DNA from: Pseudomonadota bacterium
GTDB lineage: Bacteria > Pseudomonadota > Gammaproteobacteria > Burkholderiales > Thiobacillaceae
NCBI GenBank assembly: GCA_021811235.1
Contig: JAJZPG010000013.1
Span: 1 to 64,000 of the forward strand
Length of the DNA stretch: 64,000 bases
Direction: 5' to 3'
This document shows positions 19,619 to 28,623 of the stretch, piece after piece. The notes below the pieces were generated by a model. The model searched no databases and was not told where the DNA came from. It was given only the letters and a program-made list of their open reading frames with translations. The position numbers and the translations under genes are program-made. The number at the start of each line of letters is the position of its first letter. Within the stretch, counting starts at the first letter, position 1.

Positions 19619-20408
19619 CGCACCCCATCCTCGCCTTGTCCGCCGCCGCCAGGAATACCGGCGCCTGGCTGTTGATCGACTGGAAGCGGTGCACGATGGC
19701 CTGCGGTTCCAGGCCCAGATGGTCGAACTGCGTCGCCAGCGCGTCGGTGTTGGCGTTTTCCGCCGGGCCGTAGCAGCCGTAGCAATCGCGGCCCAGGCCG
19801 GGGCAGAGCGCGCCACAGCCCGCGCGCGTCACCGGCCCCATGCAGGCGACGCCGCGGCTCACCATCACGCAGGGGTAGCCCTGGCGCTTGCATTCGGTGC
19901 ATACCTTGTCGGCGTTGGCGCGCGGCGTCACGCCGAGCAACAGCGCATTCACCACCGCCAGCATTTGCGGACCGCTGACCGGGCAGCCCCACAGCTCGAA
20001 GTCCACCTTCACGTGGCTGGCGATCGGAGTGGAATGCGCGAGGCTGGAAATCGCCTCGGGATGGCTGTATATCCGCGCCACCCACTCCGCGCCGTCGGCG
20101 CCGTTGCGCAACGCCTGTATGCCTCCGGAGGTGGCACAGGCGCCGATGGCGATGAGCATGCGGCTGTGCCGGCGGACCTGCTGGATGCGCTCGAGGTCTT
20201 CCGGCGTCGACACGCTGCCCTCGACGAAGGCGATGTCCACCTCGGTATCCGGATCGAGCGGCCCGGCCTCCGCGAAATGCACCAGCTCGACGCGCGCGGC
20301 CAGCGCCAGCAGATCCTCGCCGAGATTGAGCAAGGCCAGCTGGCAGCCGTCGCAGGAGCTGAATTTGTGCACTGCGACGCGCGGCTTGACGGCTGTCTGC
20401 GCGTCCAT
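19611..20408 (-). CDS. hyhS: NiFe hydrogenase small subunit, group 3b type
   Basis: 265 residues without a Tat signal, so cytoplasmic. The proximal iron-sulfur cluster ligands are in SSCDGCQL, GACATSGG and WGCPVSGP. A cysteine-rich C-terminal half (CTECKRQGYPC, GVACMGPVTRAGCGALCPG, CYGCYGP) provides the ligands for the medial and distal [4Fe-4S] clusters that pass electrons to the diaphorase subunits. Its start overlaps the stop of hyhG as ATGA and its own stop overlaps the start of hyhL. Confidence 0.93.
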   Translation of the reverse strand: MDAQTAVKPRVAVHKFSSCDGCQLALLNLGEDLLALAARVELVHFAEAGPLDPDTEVDIAFVEGSVSTPEDLERIQQVRRHSRMLIAIGACATSGGIQALRNGADGAEWVARIYSHPEAISSLAHSTPIASHVKVDFELWGCPVSGPQMLAVVNALLLGVTPRANADKVCTECKRQGYPCVMVSRGVACMGPVTRAGCGALCPGLGRDCYGCYGPAENANTDALATQFDHLGLEPQAIVHRFQSINSQAPVFLAAADKARMGCDE

Positions 20409-21256
20409 CAGAACCCCTTGTGCGCGAGCAAGGCCTTGACCTCGCCCCAGTTGAACACCGGGCCGTCGCGGCAGACGAAGGCCCCGCCGAGCTGGCAGTG
20501 GCCGCAGCGGCCCACCGCGCACTGCATGTTGCGTTCCATGCTGAGATACAGGCGCGACTCGGGCAGGCCGCGTCCCAACAAGCTGTCGGCGGCGGCGCGC
20601 ATCATGCCCTCGGGGCCGCACATCATCGCCACCGCGCACTCCGGATTGAAGCGCGCCAGGCCGAACAGCTCGGTCACCCGCCCGACGTGCCAGGGCCAGA
20701 ACGCCGCCCCCTCGCTCGCCGCCACCAGCACCTGGGTGTCCGGCAGCTTCGCCCAGCGGTCGTACTGCTCGCGCCAGATCAGGTCCTCGGCGTGCTTCAC
20801 GCCCTGCACGATGACGAGCTTGCCGAAGCGCTCGCGTCGCCGCAGCACGTAATGGATCACCGACACCACCGGCGCGCAGCCGAGGCCGCCGGTCACCAGC
20901 ACGACGTCGCAGCCGCTCACTTCCTGCAGCGGCCAGCCGCGTCCGAACGGCCCGCGCAGCCCCACCTTGTCGCCCGGCTGCAGTTTGGCGAGGCCCTGGG
21001 TGACGCGGCCCTGCGCACGGATGGTGTGGCCAATGAGGTCGCGCTCCTCAGGGTCGGACATGATGGAAATCGGCACCTCGCCGACGCCATAGAGATAGAG
21101 CATGTTGAACTGGCCGGGCGCAAAGCGGTAGGCAGCCTGTGCCGTTGCGTCGTCGAGGCGCAGCTGCAGGGTGAAGATGCCGGGCGATTCCTGGGTGCGC
21201 GCCGTCACCGTGGCGGCGTGCGGCGCGCCGGCGTCGAGATGCGCGCGCCCGTTCAT
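20408..21256 (-). CDS. hyhG: Hydrogenase FAD/NAD(P)-binding subunit (sulfhydrogenase gamma)
   Basis: 282 residues. A ferredoxin-reductase-like module: an FAD-binding barrel with FAPGQFNMLYLYGVGEVPISIMS, then an NAD(P)-binding fold with VLVTGGLGCAPVVSVI and VAMMCGPEGMM. A C-terminal cysteine cluster (MQCAVGRCGHCQLG, then FVC) binds a 2Fe-2S centre, as in dihydroorotate dehydrogenase PyrK-type subunits. It exchanges electrons between NAD(P)H and the hydrogenase small subunit. It overlaps hyhB and hyhS by 4 bases and one base-pair frame shift (ATGA) at both ends. Confidence 0.92.
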   Translation of the reverse strand: MNGRAHLDAGAPHAATVTARTQESPGIFTLQLRLDDATAQAAYRFAPGQFNMLYLYGVGEVPISIMSDPEERDLIGHTIRAQGRVTQGLAKLQPGDKVGLRGPFGRGWPLQEVSGCDVVLVTGGLGCAPVVSVIHYVLRRRERFGKLVIVQGVKHAEDLIWREQYDRWAKLPDTQVLVAASEGAAFWPWHVGRVTELFGLARFNPECAVAMMCGPEGMMRAAADSLLGRGLPESRLYLSMERNMQCAVGRCGHCQLGGAFVCRDGPVFNWGEVKALLAHKGF

Positions 21257-22371
21257 GGCTGTGCCCCCTCCGTTATCGCGGCCGCTTCCTCGGTGAGGTC
21301 GATGCCGACCGGGCACCAGGCGATGCAGCGGCCGCAGCCGGTACAGCCGCTGCGGCCGAACTGGTCGTGCCAGGTTGCGAGCTTGTGGGTGAGCCACTGG
21401 CGGTAGCGGCTGCGGATGTCGGGACGCACGTTGAAGCCGTGCAGGTGGCCGTGCGATTCACCGAAGCAGGAATCCCACATCCGCTGGTGGCGGCTGGATT
21501 CGCCGTCGAGCGCCGGCACGTCCATCTCGGCGTGGCAGAAGCAGGTCGGGCACACTGCCGTGCAGTTGCCGCAGGCAAGGCAGCGCGCCGCCACCGCGTC
21601 CCAGCGCGGGTGCTCGAGCCGGCCCATCAGCGCATCGCGCAGGTTCCGGCCCGGCAATCGGCGCGTCTGCGCGGCGGCCGCGGCCACGCCTTGCTGGCGC
21701 ACCGCCTCGATCTGTTGGGTGGTGGCAGGGGCCAGGTCCAGTGCGGCGAGGACAGCGCGGCCCGCGTCGCTACCCGCCGCCGCGACGAAGCCATCGGAGA
21801 GTTCTGCCAGGGCCAGGTCGTAGCCTGCGGCCGGCGTCGGTCCGTCACCGGTGGAGGCACAGAAACAGGTGGCGGCCGGCTCGGCGCATTGCACGGCGAC
21901 CAGGAACAGGCGCTCGCGCCGTGCTGCGTAATGCGCGTCGACCCGTCCCGCACGCAGGAAATGCGCGTCCTGCAGGGCCAGCGCGGCAAGGTCGCAGGCG
22001 CGCACGCCGATGATCGCCAGCGCCTGCACTGCGGGCGGCGTGGCCTCGAATTGCAGCGCGCCTGCCGCGTCGCGTCGTACCTGCCACACGCTTTCCTGCG
22101 GCGCAAAGGCCAGAGGCTTGATGGCCTGCGGGCCATTGGCCCAGGCGAAATAGCGATGGTACGGGTCCTGCGTCAGGCGGTAGTGGCCGGGGCCCTGCTC
22201 GGCCTGCAGCCCGCGCGGGAGATCCTCCTCCGCATCCAGTTCGCGCATGACGATGGCACCGTTTTCGGCGGCAGGACCGAGGCAACGATAGCCTCGATCC
22301 CGAAGTGCCGCGATCAGCGAACGCAAGCGGGCATGTGGCAGAAATCCGGCAGGATCGGGCTGGGTGAGCAT
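21253..22371 (-). CDS. hyhB: Hydrogenase 4Fe-4S subunit (sulfhydrogenase beta)
   Basis: 372 residues, start ATG 22371 with AAGGGA upstream. The N-terminal 230 residues are an AsrA/HyhB-type domain with ACDLAAL and CFCAST. The C-terminal part carries two 4Fe-4S motifs: CLACGNCTAVCPTCFC and CTGCGRCIAWCPVGID. In P. furiosus-type enzymes this subunit (also called SHI/SHII beta, similar to anaerobic sulfite reductase A) connects the FAD subunit to the hydrogenase and was named for sulfur reduction activity. It is the first gene of the hyhBGSLD operon; the 154-base region upstream separates it from a divergent gene. Confidence 0.9.
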   Translation of the reverse strand: MLTQPDPAGFLPHARLRSLIAALRDRGYRCLGPAAENGAIVMRELDAEEDLPRGLQAEQGPGHYRLTQDPYHRYFAWANGPQAIKPLAFAPQESVWQVRRDAAGALQFEATPPAVQALAIIGVRACDLAALALQDAHFLRAGRVDAHYAARRERLFLVAVQCAEPAATCFCASTGDGPTPAAGYDLALAELSDGFVAAAGSDAGRAVLAALDLAPATTQQIEAVRQQGVAAAAAQTRRLPGRNLRDALMGRLEHPRWDAVAARCLACGNCTAVCPTCFCHAEMDVPALDGESSRHQRMWDSCFGESHGHLHGFNVRPDIRSRYRQWLTHKLATWHDQFGRSGCTGCGRCIAWCPVGIDLTEEAAAITEGAQP

Positions 22372-22488
22372 GGTCTGGCGTTCCCTTGGCGGGTTTATGC
22401 CAGTGTAAGCACAAAATCCAGCTTGGGACAGCCCGTGCGGGTCATGCGAACAGGCGCCCTTCCAAAAAAACCTTCGCGGTCCGTTCGT

Positions 22489-22494
22489 TATAAT
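22489..22494 (+). promoter_or_regulatory. Perfect -10 box TATAAT for the CmpX-like gene
   Basis: TATAAT at 22489-22494 lies 31 bases before the ATG at 22526 and faces the plus-strand gene. No recognisable -35 was found at the correct spacing. Confidence 0.5.
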
Positions 22495-22525
22495 GGCTTT
22501 TTGAGCAGTGATGGAGGAGTGTGTC

Positions 22526-23191
22526 ATGCAGCAGCAACTCGATGTGTTCGTCGCTTCCCTGACGTCTTTCTGGACGCAACTCGCGGCATTCGTGCCGCAA
22601 CTGCTGGCAGCCCTGCTGCTGCTTTTCGTCGGCTGGCTGTTCGCCAATCTGGTCAGGACCGGGGTCACCAAGCTGCTCGACGTGCTGCGCTTCGACAGCC
22701 TCGCGGAAAAGACCGGCATCGAGGCCTTTCTCAAGCAGGGCAATCTCGACGTCACCCTGTCGCGCATCCTGGCGCGCCTGGCCTACTGGATCGTGATCTT
22801 CGTCGTCGTCGTCACCGTGGCCAACAGCCTCGGACTGCACATGGTCGCCGAGTTGTTCAACAAGGTGGTGTTCTACATTCCCAACATCATCGTCGCCATT
22901 CTGGTTCTGGTGTTCGGCGTGCTGGTGGCGCGCTTCATCAACCGCATGGTGTTCGCCTACCTCAACAACATCGGCGTTCAGGGGGCGTTGACCATCAGCA
23001 CGCTGTCGGAATACGCCGTGATCATCTTCGTGGTGTTCGTCGCGCTGGAACAGCTCGAGATCGGCACCCACCTGCTCACCGCCGCCTTCCAGATCGGCTT
23101 CGGTGCAGTCGGCCTGGCGTTCGCACTGGCCTTCGGCCTGGGCGGCCGCGAATGGGCCGCCGGCGTGATCAAGAAACTGACCGAGAAATAA
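22526..23191 (+). CDS. CmpX/MscS-related small membrane protein with TM-helix repeats
   Basis: 221 residues with GGAGGAG at 22514-22520 as ribosome site. Five hydrophobic segments are visible: LAAFVPQLLAALLLLFVGWLFA, ILARLAYWIVIFVVVVTVANSL, VVFYIPNIIVAILVLVFGVLVARFI, YAVIIFVVFVALEQL and AFQIGFGAVGLAFALAFGLGGREW. They form the conserved TM_helix repeats of CmpX-type proteins, which resemble the membrane part of small mechanosensitive channels but lack the large cytoplasmic MscS domain. It probably forms or regulates a membrane channel in the inner membrane; function is not firmly known. It is transcribed alone, with a terminator behind it. Confidence 0.8.
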   Translation: MQQQLDVFVASLTSFWTQLAAFVPQLLAALLLLFVGWLFANLVRTGVTKLLDVLRFDSLAEKTGIEAFLKQGNLDVTLSRILARLAYWIVIFVVVVTVANSLGLHMVAELFNKVVFYIPNIIVAILVLVFGVLVARFINRMVFAYLNNIGVQGALTISTLSEYAVIIFVVFVALEQLEIGTHLLTAAFQIGFGAVGLAFALAFGLGGREWAAGVIKKLTEK

Positions 23192-23266
23192 GTCAGGCGG
23201 ATGCCGCGGCCGGCGGCGTGTCGTGTCCAGGTGTGCAAGACGGCCTAAACCGCTGGGCCGGCCGGC

Positions 23267-23288
23267 ATGACGCTCCACGCGTCATTTT
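23267..23288 (+). terminator. Rho-independent terminator of the CmpX-like gene
   Basis: A 7-bp perfect stem ATGACGC/GCGTCAT (23267-23273 and 23279-23285) with a 5-base loop is followed by TTT. It faces the plus-strand gene that ends at 23191. Confidence 0.65.
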
Positions 23289-23363
23289 CCGCACCCGCCG
23301 TCGCGCGGCCCCTGGCAGCCTGGACAATCCGGGGCGAACGCGCGCCCGCTTACCCGCGGCCAA

Positions 23364-25301
23364 TCACAAATCAAGCTTGAGCGTCACGTACCCGCGCGGC
23401 CCAAACGACCGGTCGGGGTTCACGTCGGGGTCGCCTTCCCCTTTGATTTCCAGGTAATCGCCGAGCAGGCTCTGGCCGACGAGAGCGAGTTCGGCGCGGG
23501 CGCCGTTCCACTTGAAGGCGCGGGCGACGCGCAGATCGAGCCGGTCGTGGGCGGGAACGTCGTCGTAGTTGATCCAGCGCATATCGCCGCGAGTGTAATA
23601 GCCGAGGCTGGCGGTGAAGGCGCCGAAGTCGTGGTTGGCCAGCAGCGACAGGCTATGGCTGGGCGCGGAGCGGCGCAGATCGGATGTGTCGGCGCGGGTT
23701 CTCACCCAGGACTGGGCGAGGGTGAACCAAGTGGCGTTGCCGGTCTGCCAGCGCAGCTGGTATTCGATTCCGGCCTGCCGCGCCTGGTAGAGGTTGGAGA
23801 AGACAATGTTGGTGATGCCCGGGCTGATCTCGCCCGTGACGACGTAGCTGCTGTCGCTGTCGATGATGTGGTCGAGACGGTTGTGGAACAGGCGCACGTC
23901 GAGGTCGAGCCGGCCGCGGTGAAACAGGTAGCCGAGTTCGACGCTGTCCATGCGCTCGGGTTCGAGTTCGTAGGGGCTCAGCAGGATCTGGTCGAACACG
24001 GCGCCGCCGAGGCGCAGGGCGAAATCGGATTCCTGTTCCAGGATGGTGGGCGAGCGGTAGGCGCGGCTGGCGCCGACGCGCAGGGCGTGGCCTTCGGCCG
24101 GCAACCAGTTCACCGCGACGCGCGGCGACAGGCGGGTGCCGGCGTAGTAGTGTTTTTCCAGCATGAGGCCGGCATGCAGGACCCAGTCCTCAGCCGCGCT
24201 CCATTCCGCGCTGCCGGACAGGCGATACATGTTGCCCGCATGCGTGCCCGGCCCCGCGAGGCTGGGCGAACGGGCCCGGTCACGGCGGGCCTCCACCGTC
24301 CATACCGTACGCAGGCTCTCCAACGGACGCGCCTGCATGGAGAATTCCAGCGCGCTGCGGCTGAACCAGTAGTTGAGATTGTCCGGGCTGAGTGCGCCGA
24401 ACAGCGGAGGAAAGGTTTCGTCCGCCTGCGTGTGGCTGTGATTGAACAGCAGGCTCCATTCGCTGTCGGCAGACAGGGTGCGCTGCCAGCGCGCCTGCAC
24501 GTAGGCGTTGGAAAAATCGGTGGTCTGCGCGGGCGACAAGGTGAAATCGATCGTGCTGCCGTTCCACTCGCCGAGCGCGCCGCCGGCCTGGAAGGTAACT
24601 TCGTCGCGCGCGTTGGGACGCCATTCGGCGCGCGCGTCGAGCAGGTGGTCGCGCGCGCGGTCGTTGCGGCCGTCGAGCCAGTCGTCGCGCCGGCTGTTGA
24701 GCGTGGCACGCCATTGCCAGTCGCCGGCGGCGCCGGCGTGACGCAGCAGACCGTCGCGGATGTCGGTCGAACCCAGCGTTCCGGCAACCGTCCAGCCGGG
24801 CGTGGCGGCGGCCGGGCGGGTGAAGATATGGATGCTGGCGACCACCGCATTGGCGCCGTCGTTGGGGGCATTGGGACCGCGCACGACCTCGATGCGGTCG
24901 ATGTCGTCGAGCGCCAGCGGGATGCCGCGCCACTGCACCGAGCCATAGCCGGGGTTGTACACCGAGCGGCCGTCCACCAACACCTGTACATGGCGCGAAT
25001 AGATGCTGGAGAGCCCCTGGTAGGTGACGGTGGGAATGCTGCCGCTGACCCAGCTGACCTGGAAGCCCGGCACCAACCGGAACACGTCGGGCAGTTGGCG
25101 GAAGCCCGAGGCTTCGATCATTTCGCGGGTGATGACGGTGACTGCGGCGGGCGCGCGGTCGAGCGCCTGCGGCAGGCGCGAGGCCGACGATACCAGCGGC
25201 AGGTCCGCGAGAAAAACGTCTTCCGAAAACGTATCGGCTGACGCGGCCCATGTCCCGGCCGCATGCAGGCAGGCCAGGCCTGCCAACGTGACTTTCAACA
25301 T
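23364..25301 (-). CDS. TonB-dependent outer-membrane receptor
   Basis: 645 residues. Signal peptide 1 to about 20 (GLACLHAAGTWA). A plug domain follows: APAAVTVITREMIEASGFRQLPDVFRLVPGFQVS and, at about 110-140, QVLVDGRSVYNPGYGSVQWRGIPLALDDIDRIEVVRGP with IEVVRGP as the hallmark. The rest is a 22-strand-type barrel ending in an aromatic-rich strand (SFGPRGYVTLKLDL, final Leu rather than Phe). A clear TonB box is not obvious; FSEDVFLADLPLV near residue 27-40 is a candidate. The family imports iron chelates, cobalamin or other large nutrients. No ABC importer or TonB genes are nearby, and no Fur box was identified, so the ligand is unknown. TACAAT at 25326-25331 (minus strand) may be its -10. 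Confidence 0.9.
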   Translation of the reverse strand: MLKVTLAGLACLHAAGTWAASADTFSEDVFLADLPLVSSASRLPQALDRAPAAVTVITREMIEASGFRQLPDVFRLVPGFQVSWVSGSIPTVTYQGLSSIYSRHVQVLVDGRSVYNPGYGSVQWRGIPLALDDIDRIEVVRGPNAPNDGANAVVASIHIFTRPAAATPGWTVAGTLGSTDIRDGLLRHAGAAGDWQWRATLNSRRDDWLDGRNDRARDHLLDARAEWRPNARDEVTFQAGGALGEWNGSTIDFTLSPAQTTDFSNAYVQARWQRTLSADSEWSLLFNHSHTQADETFPPLFGALSPDNLNYWFSRSALEFSMQARPLESLRTVWTVEARRDRARSPSLAGPGTHAGNMYRLSGSAEWSAAEDWVLHAGLMLEKHYYAGTRLSPRVAVNWLPAEGHALRVGASRAYRSPTILEQESDFALRLGGAVFDQILLSPYELEPERMDSVELGYLFHRGRLDLDVRLFHNRLDHIIDSDSSYVVTGEISPGITNIVFSNLYQARQAGIEYQLRWQTGNATWFTLAQSWVRTRADTSDLRRSAPSHSLSLLANHDFGAFTASLGYYTRGDMRWINYDDVPAHDRLDLRVARAFKWNGARAELALVGQSLLGDYLEIKGEGDPDVNPDRSFGPRGYVTLKLDL

Positions 25302-25358
25302 CGAAGTTCCCTGCTGCGTATGCGTATTGTATTTTTTGCGCGCCCCGTTGCTTGCGGG

Positions 25359-26255
25359 CTAGCCGCGTATCCTCGGCTTGCGCGTGTGCTTGTCCGGCAC
25401 GCCGCGCGTCTGCCGGCGCGGGCTGGGCTTCATCCCGGCCCATTCCAACACCCGCGCGACGAGGTCGTCGTCGAGTTCCATCTTCTGCCCGCGCTTCAAT
25501 TGCGGCGGCAGCGCGATCGGGCCGAAGCGGATGCGCGTCAGGCGTGACACCGTGAAGCCCAGGTGTTCGAAAATCCGCCGCACCTCGCGCTTGCGACCTT
25601 CCTTGATGATGACGCGATACCAGCGGTTGGCGCCCTCGCCGCCCGCGCGGAAGCAGCTCTGCAGCTGCGCCGGGCCGTCGTCGAGCTCGACGCCGTCGAG
25701 CAATTGCTGGATCTGCTCGTCGCTCAGCTCGCCGAGGATGCGCACCGCGTATTCGCGCTCGACCTCGAAGCGCGGGTGCATCAGCTGGTTCGCCAGCTCG
25801 CCCGAGGTGGTGAAGATCATCAGGCCGTCCGTGTTGTAGTCGAGCCGGCCGATCGAGATCCACTTGGCGCCGCGCAGCTTGGGCAGCGCGTCGAACACGG
25901 TGGCGCGGCCCTTGGGGTCGTCGCGGCTGACGATCTCGCCCTCCGACTTGTGATAGATCAGGATGCGGGTGCGGCGCGTGTCCTCGAAGCGCAGGTAGAC
26001 GCGGCGGCCGCTGACCTTGACCACGTCGCGCGGGCCGACCTTCATGCCGATCGTCGCGGTTTCGCCGTTGACCTGCACGCGGCCCTCGGTGATCCATTCC
26101 TCCATTTCGCGGCGCGAGCCGATGCCGGCCGAGGCCAGCGCCTTCTGCAGGCGCTCGCTCGGCGCCTCGGGCGCGATGGCCTGCTGCAGGCGCGCCGCCG
26201 CGCGCCCCTTGGGAGCGGTGGGCGAACGCCGGATGGGGGATGCGGGGCGGGCCAT
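25359..26255 (-). CDS. rluB: Ribosomal large-subunit pseudouridine synthase, RluB family
   Basis: 298 residues from ATG 26255. An S4 RNA-binding domain (SERLQKALASAGIGSRREMEEWI) precedes the RsuA/RluB catalytic domain with the active-site Asp in GRLDYNTDGL and the RKREVRRIFEHLG segment. RluB makes pseudouridine in helix 89-93 region of 23S rRNA (E. coli position 2605). Both termini are basic and disordered in character, with an N-terminal Arg/Pro-rich leader and a Lys/Arg-rich tail. It follows scpB closely (1 base after its stop) as in many Proteobacteria, where scpA-scpB-rluB is an ordinary operon. Confidence 0.93.
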   Translation of the reverse strand: MARPASPIRRSPTAPKGRAAARLQQAIAPEAPSERLQKALASAGIGSRREMEEWITEGRVQVNGETATIGMKVGPRDVVKVSGRRVYLRFEDTRRTRILIYHKSEGEIVSRDDPKGRATVFDALPKLRGAKWISIGRLDYNTDGLMIFTTSGELANQLMHPRFEVEREYAVRILGELSDEQIQQLLDGVELDDGPAQLQSCFRAGGEGANRWYRVIIKEGRKREVRRIFEHLGFTVSRLTRIRFGPIALPPQLKRGQKMELDDDLVARVLEWAGMKPSPRRQTRGVPDKHTRKPRIRG

Positions 26256-26256
26256 A

Positions 26257-26890
<634 letters not shown>

Positions 26891-26910
<20 letters not shown>

Positions 26911-27718
26911 GGAGCTTTACGTAGATGGGGGCGAACGGCTCGGCCTGGGTGACGTCGAGCAGGGTTTCCTTGGTCAGTTCCAGCACCGCGAGGAAGGTGA
27001 CCACGAGTTCGTGCACGGTCGACGATTCCGGGAACAAGTCCTTGAATTCCATGAATTCGCCGGGAACGAGCCGCTTCAGGATGCGGCTCATGTGCTCGCG
27101 GATGGAGAGTTCCTGGCGACCGATGCGGTGATGGGTGCGGTTCTTCGCGCGCGACAGGATCGCCAGCCAGGCGGCGGCGAGTTCCTCGGGGTGGATGCTC
27201 GGCATGCGCCTGGCAGCGGCCGGCAGGAACACGCTCACGGTGTCGAATTCGCGCCCGGCCTGCGGCAGCGCGTCGAGCGTCTGGCCGGCCAGTTTCATCT
27301 GCTCGTATTCCAGCAGGCGGCGCACCAGTTCGGCCCGCGGGTCCTCGCCCTCGTTCGCCTCCTCGGCCTGCTCGCGGCGCGGCAGCAGCATGCGCGACTT
27401 GATGTCGATCAGCATCGCCGCCATCAGGAGGTATTCCGCCGCCAGCTCCAGCCGGGTCGCGCGCGCCGCCTCGACGTAGGCCATGTACTGCTTGGTGAGT
27501 GCCGCCATCGGGATGTCGAGCACGTCCAGGTTCTGGCGGCGGATCAGGTAGAGCAGGAGGTCGAGCGGGCCCTCGAAGGCGTCGAGGAAGACCTCGAGCG
27601 CGTCGGGCGGGATGTAGAGATCCTGCGGCAACTCGGTGAGCGGCTCGCCGCGCACCTTGATGACGGGTACGTGGGGCGTTTCCTGGTGCGGCGGATCGAG
27701 AAGCTCGGCTTCGGTCAT
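26891..27718 (-). CDS. scpA: Condensin kleisin subunit ScpA
   Basis: 275 residues. The N-terminal kleisin helix region [36 protein letters not shown] binds the Smc neck. The following [20 protein letters not shown] is the family signature. The C-terminal winged helix (about 195-265, [30 protein letters not shown]) binds the Smc head. Works with Smc and ScpB in chromosome segregation. ScpA and ScpB overlap by 20 bases and are read from the same minus-strand operon, with rluB behind. The start at 27718 yields a short leader of 30 residues before the kleisin region. Confidence 0.95.
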
Positions 27719-27801
27719 CCGGGCATTTTACCCGACTCCCCTGCCGGCCCCGGGGTATTTGGCGCAGGAAATCCTGGCCGGCAGCCTTTCCGCCAAGGCG
27801 C

Positions 27802-27830
27802 TTGCATTTTACCGAACGGTCAACTAGTAT
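27802..27830 (+). promoter_or_regulatory. Promoter of the TetR gene with operator inside the spacer
   Basis: TTGCAT (27802-27807), a 17-base spacer and TAGTAT (27825-27830) fit a sigma-70 promoter. The palindrome ACCGAACGGT (27811-27820) lies wholly inside the spacer. The -10 is only 7 bases before the ATG at 27838, so the mRNA would be nearly leaderless. The same palindrome core recurs twice before tusA, so autorepression is likely. Confidence 0.7.
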
Positions 27831-27837
27831 CCGGCGC

Positions 27838-28443
27838 ATGAACCTCGCAACCGACACCCGCACCCGCATCATCGCCGCCGCCAAGCCGCGCTTCCACTCG
27901 CGCAGCTACGCCAACGTGGGCATCCAGGAAATCTGCGAGAGTGCCGGGGTGCAAAAGGGCAGCTTCTATCATTTCTTCCCGTCCAAGCGCGACCTGGTGC
28001 TGGCGGTGATCGACGAGTTCGCCGACGACTGGGCCAACGGCTTCGTCGCCGAAGCCTTCGACCCCGCCCTGCCGCCGATGGAGCGCATCGACTACCTGGT
28101 CGACGCCGCCTATTTCTGGCAGAAGTCGATCAAGCAGGTGCACGGGCGCATGCTCGGCTGCATCTTCGGCAATCTCACGCTGGAAGTCAGCACCCAGGAC
28201 GACATCCTGCGCGCCAAGCTGCTGGCCATTTTTTCGCGCGCCAAGTCGCGCTTCAAGGACACCCTCGAAGAAGCCGTCGCGGCCGGCACCATCGCCCCGC
28301 TCGATGCCGACCGCACCGCGGAAGCCATGCTGGCCTACCTGGAGGGCGTGATCCTGCTGGCCAAGTCGCAGAACGATCCCGAGGTGATCTATCGCCTGGG
28401 CCCGGCGATCAAGACTCTGCGCATCGAAGCATCCGGCGGCTGA
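27838..28443 (+). CDS. TetR/AcrR-family transcriptional repressor
   Basis: 201 residues. Helix-turn-helix domain at about 8-55: TRTRIIAAAKPRFHSRSYANVGIQEICESAGVQKGSFYHFFPSKRDL with the GSFYHFF recognition helix. The C-terminal half is an all-helical ligand-binding domain (YFW, GCIFGNLTLE, AYLEGVILLAKS) of the TetR_C_33/AcrR-like type. The upstream promoter holds the palindrome found also before tusA, so it probably represses itself and the downstream tusA-dsrE2 pair. The inducer is unknown; a reactive sulfur species would fit the context but is only inference. It precedes tusA by 180 bases. Confidence 0.9.
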   Translation: MNLATDTRTRIIAAAKPRFHSRSYANVGIQEICESAGVQKGSFYHFFPSKRDLVLAVIDEFADDWANGFVAEAFDPALPPMERIDYLVDAAYFWQKSIKQVHGRMLGCIFGNLTLEVSTQDDILRAKLLAIFSRAKSRFKDTLEEAVAAGTIAPLDADRTAEAMLAYLEGVILLAKSQNDPEVIYRLGPAIKTLRIEASGG

Positions 28444-28484
28444 TCGACATGCCAGGCAGCCGGTTTTTTTTCGCGCTCGATTGT

Positions 28485-28494
28485 ACCGACCGGT
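28485..28494. promoter_or_regulatory. TetR-type operator copy 2, ACCGACCGGT
   Basis: Palindrome ACCGACCGGT followed by C and TAGTA, matching the arrangement at 27811 (core, then TAGTA a few bases on). It lies 130 bases before the tusA ATG, and may mark an upstream promoter. Confidence 0.6.
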
Positions 28495-28590
28495 CTAGTA
28501 GCTGGCGTGCCCATCCCCTTCGTGGCATCCGCCACTCCCCTTCCCTGCAGTTCAGCCTTTTCACCCGGCAATTTTTTGCCGATTTTCTTG

Positions 28591-28600
28591 ACCGGACGGT
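28591..28600. promoter_or_regulatory. TetR-type operator copy 3, ACCGGACGGT
   Basis: Core ACCGGACGGT, preceded by G and followed by CATCTACTAC. It lies 11 bases before the AGGAGG ribosome site of tusA, where a bound repressor would block a promoter or transcript start. Confidence 0.65.
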
Positions 28601-28623
28601 CATCTACTACAGGAGGTTTCACC

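Noticed and set aside
22372-22525. FNR/ANR-type site before the hydrogenase operon
   Set aside because: No TTGAT-N4-ATCAA-like dyad is present in the divergent region.
23192-23363. Possible cobalamin riboswitch next to the TonB-dependent receptor
   Set aside because: The region lies downstream of the receptor, not upstream, and no B12 box is visible. It contains the terminator of the CmpX-like gene instead.
28481-28486. TTGTAC as a -35 box for tusA paired with a downstream -10
   Set aside because: No -10 at suitable spacing; the palindrome and TAGTA match the operator arrangement better.
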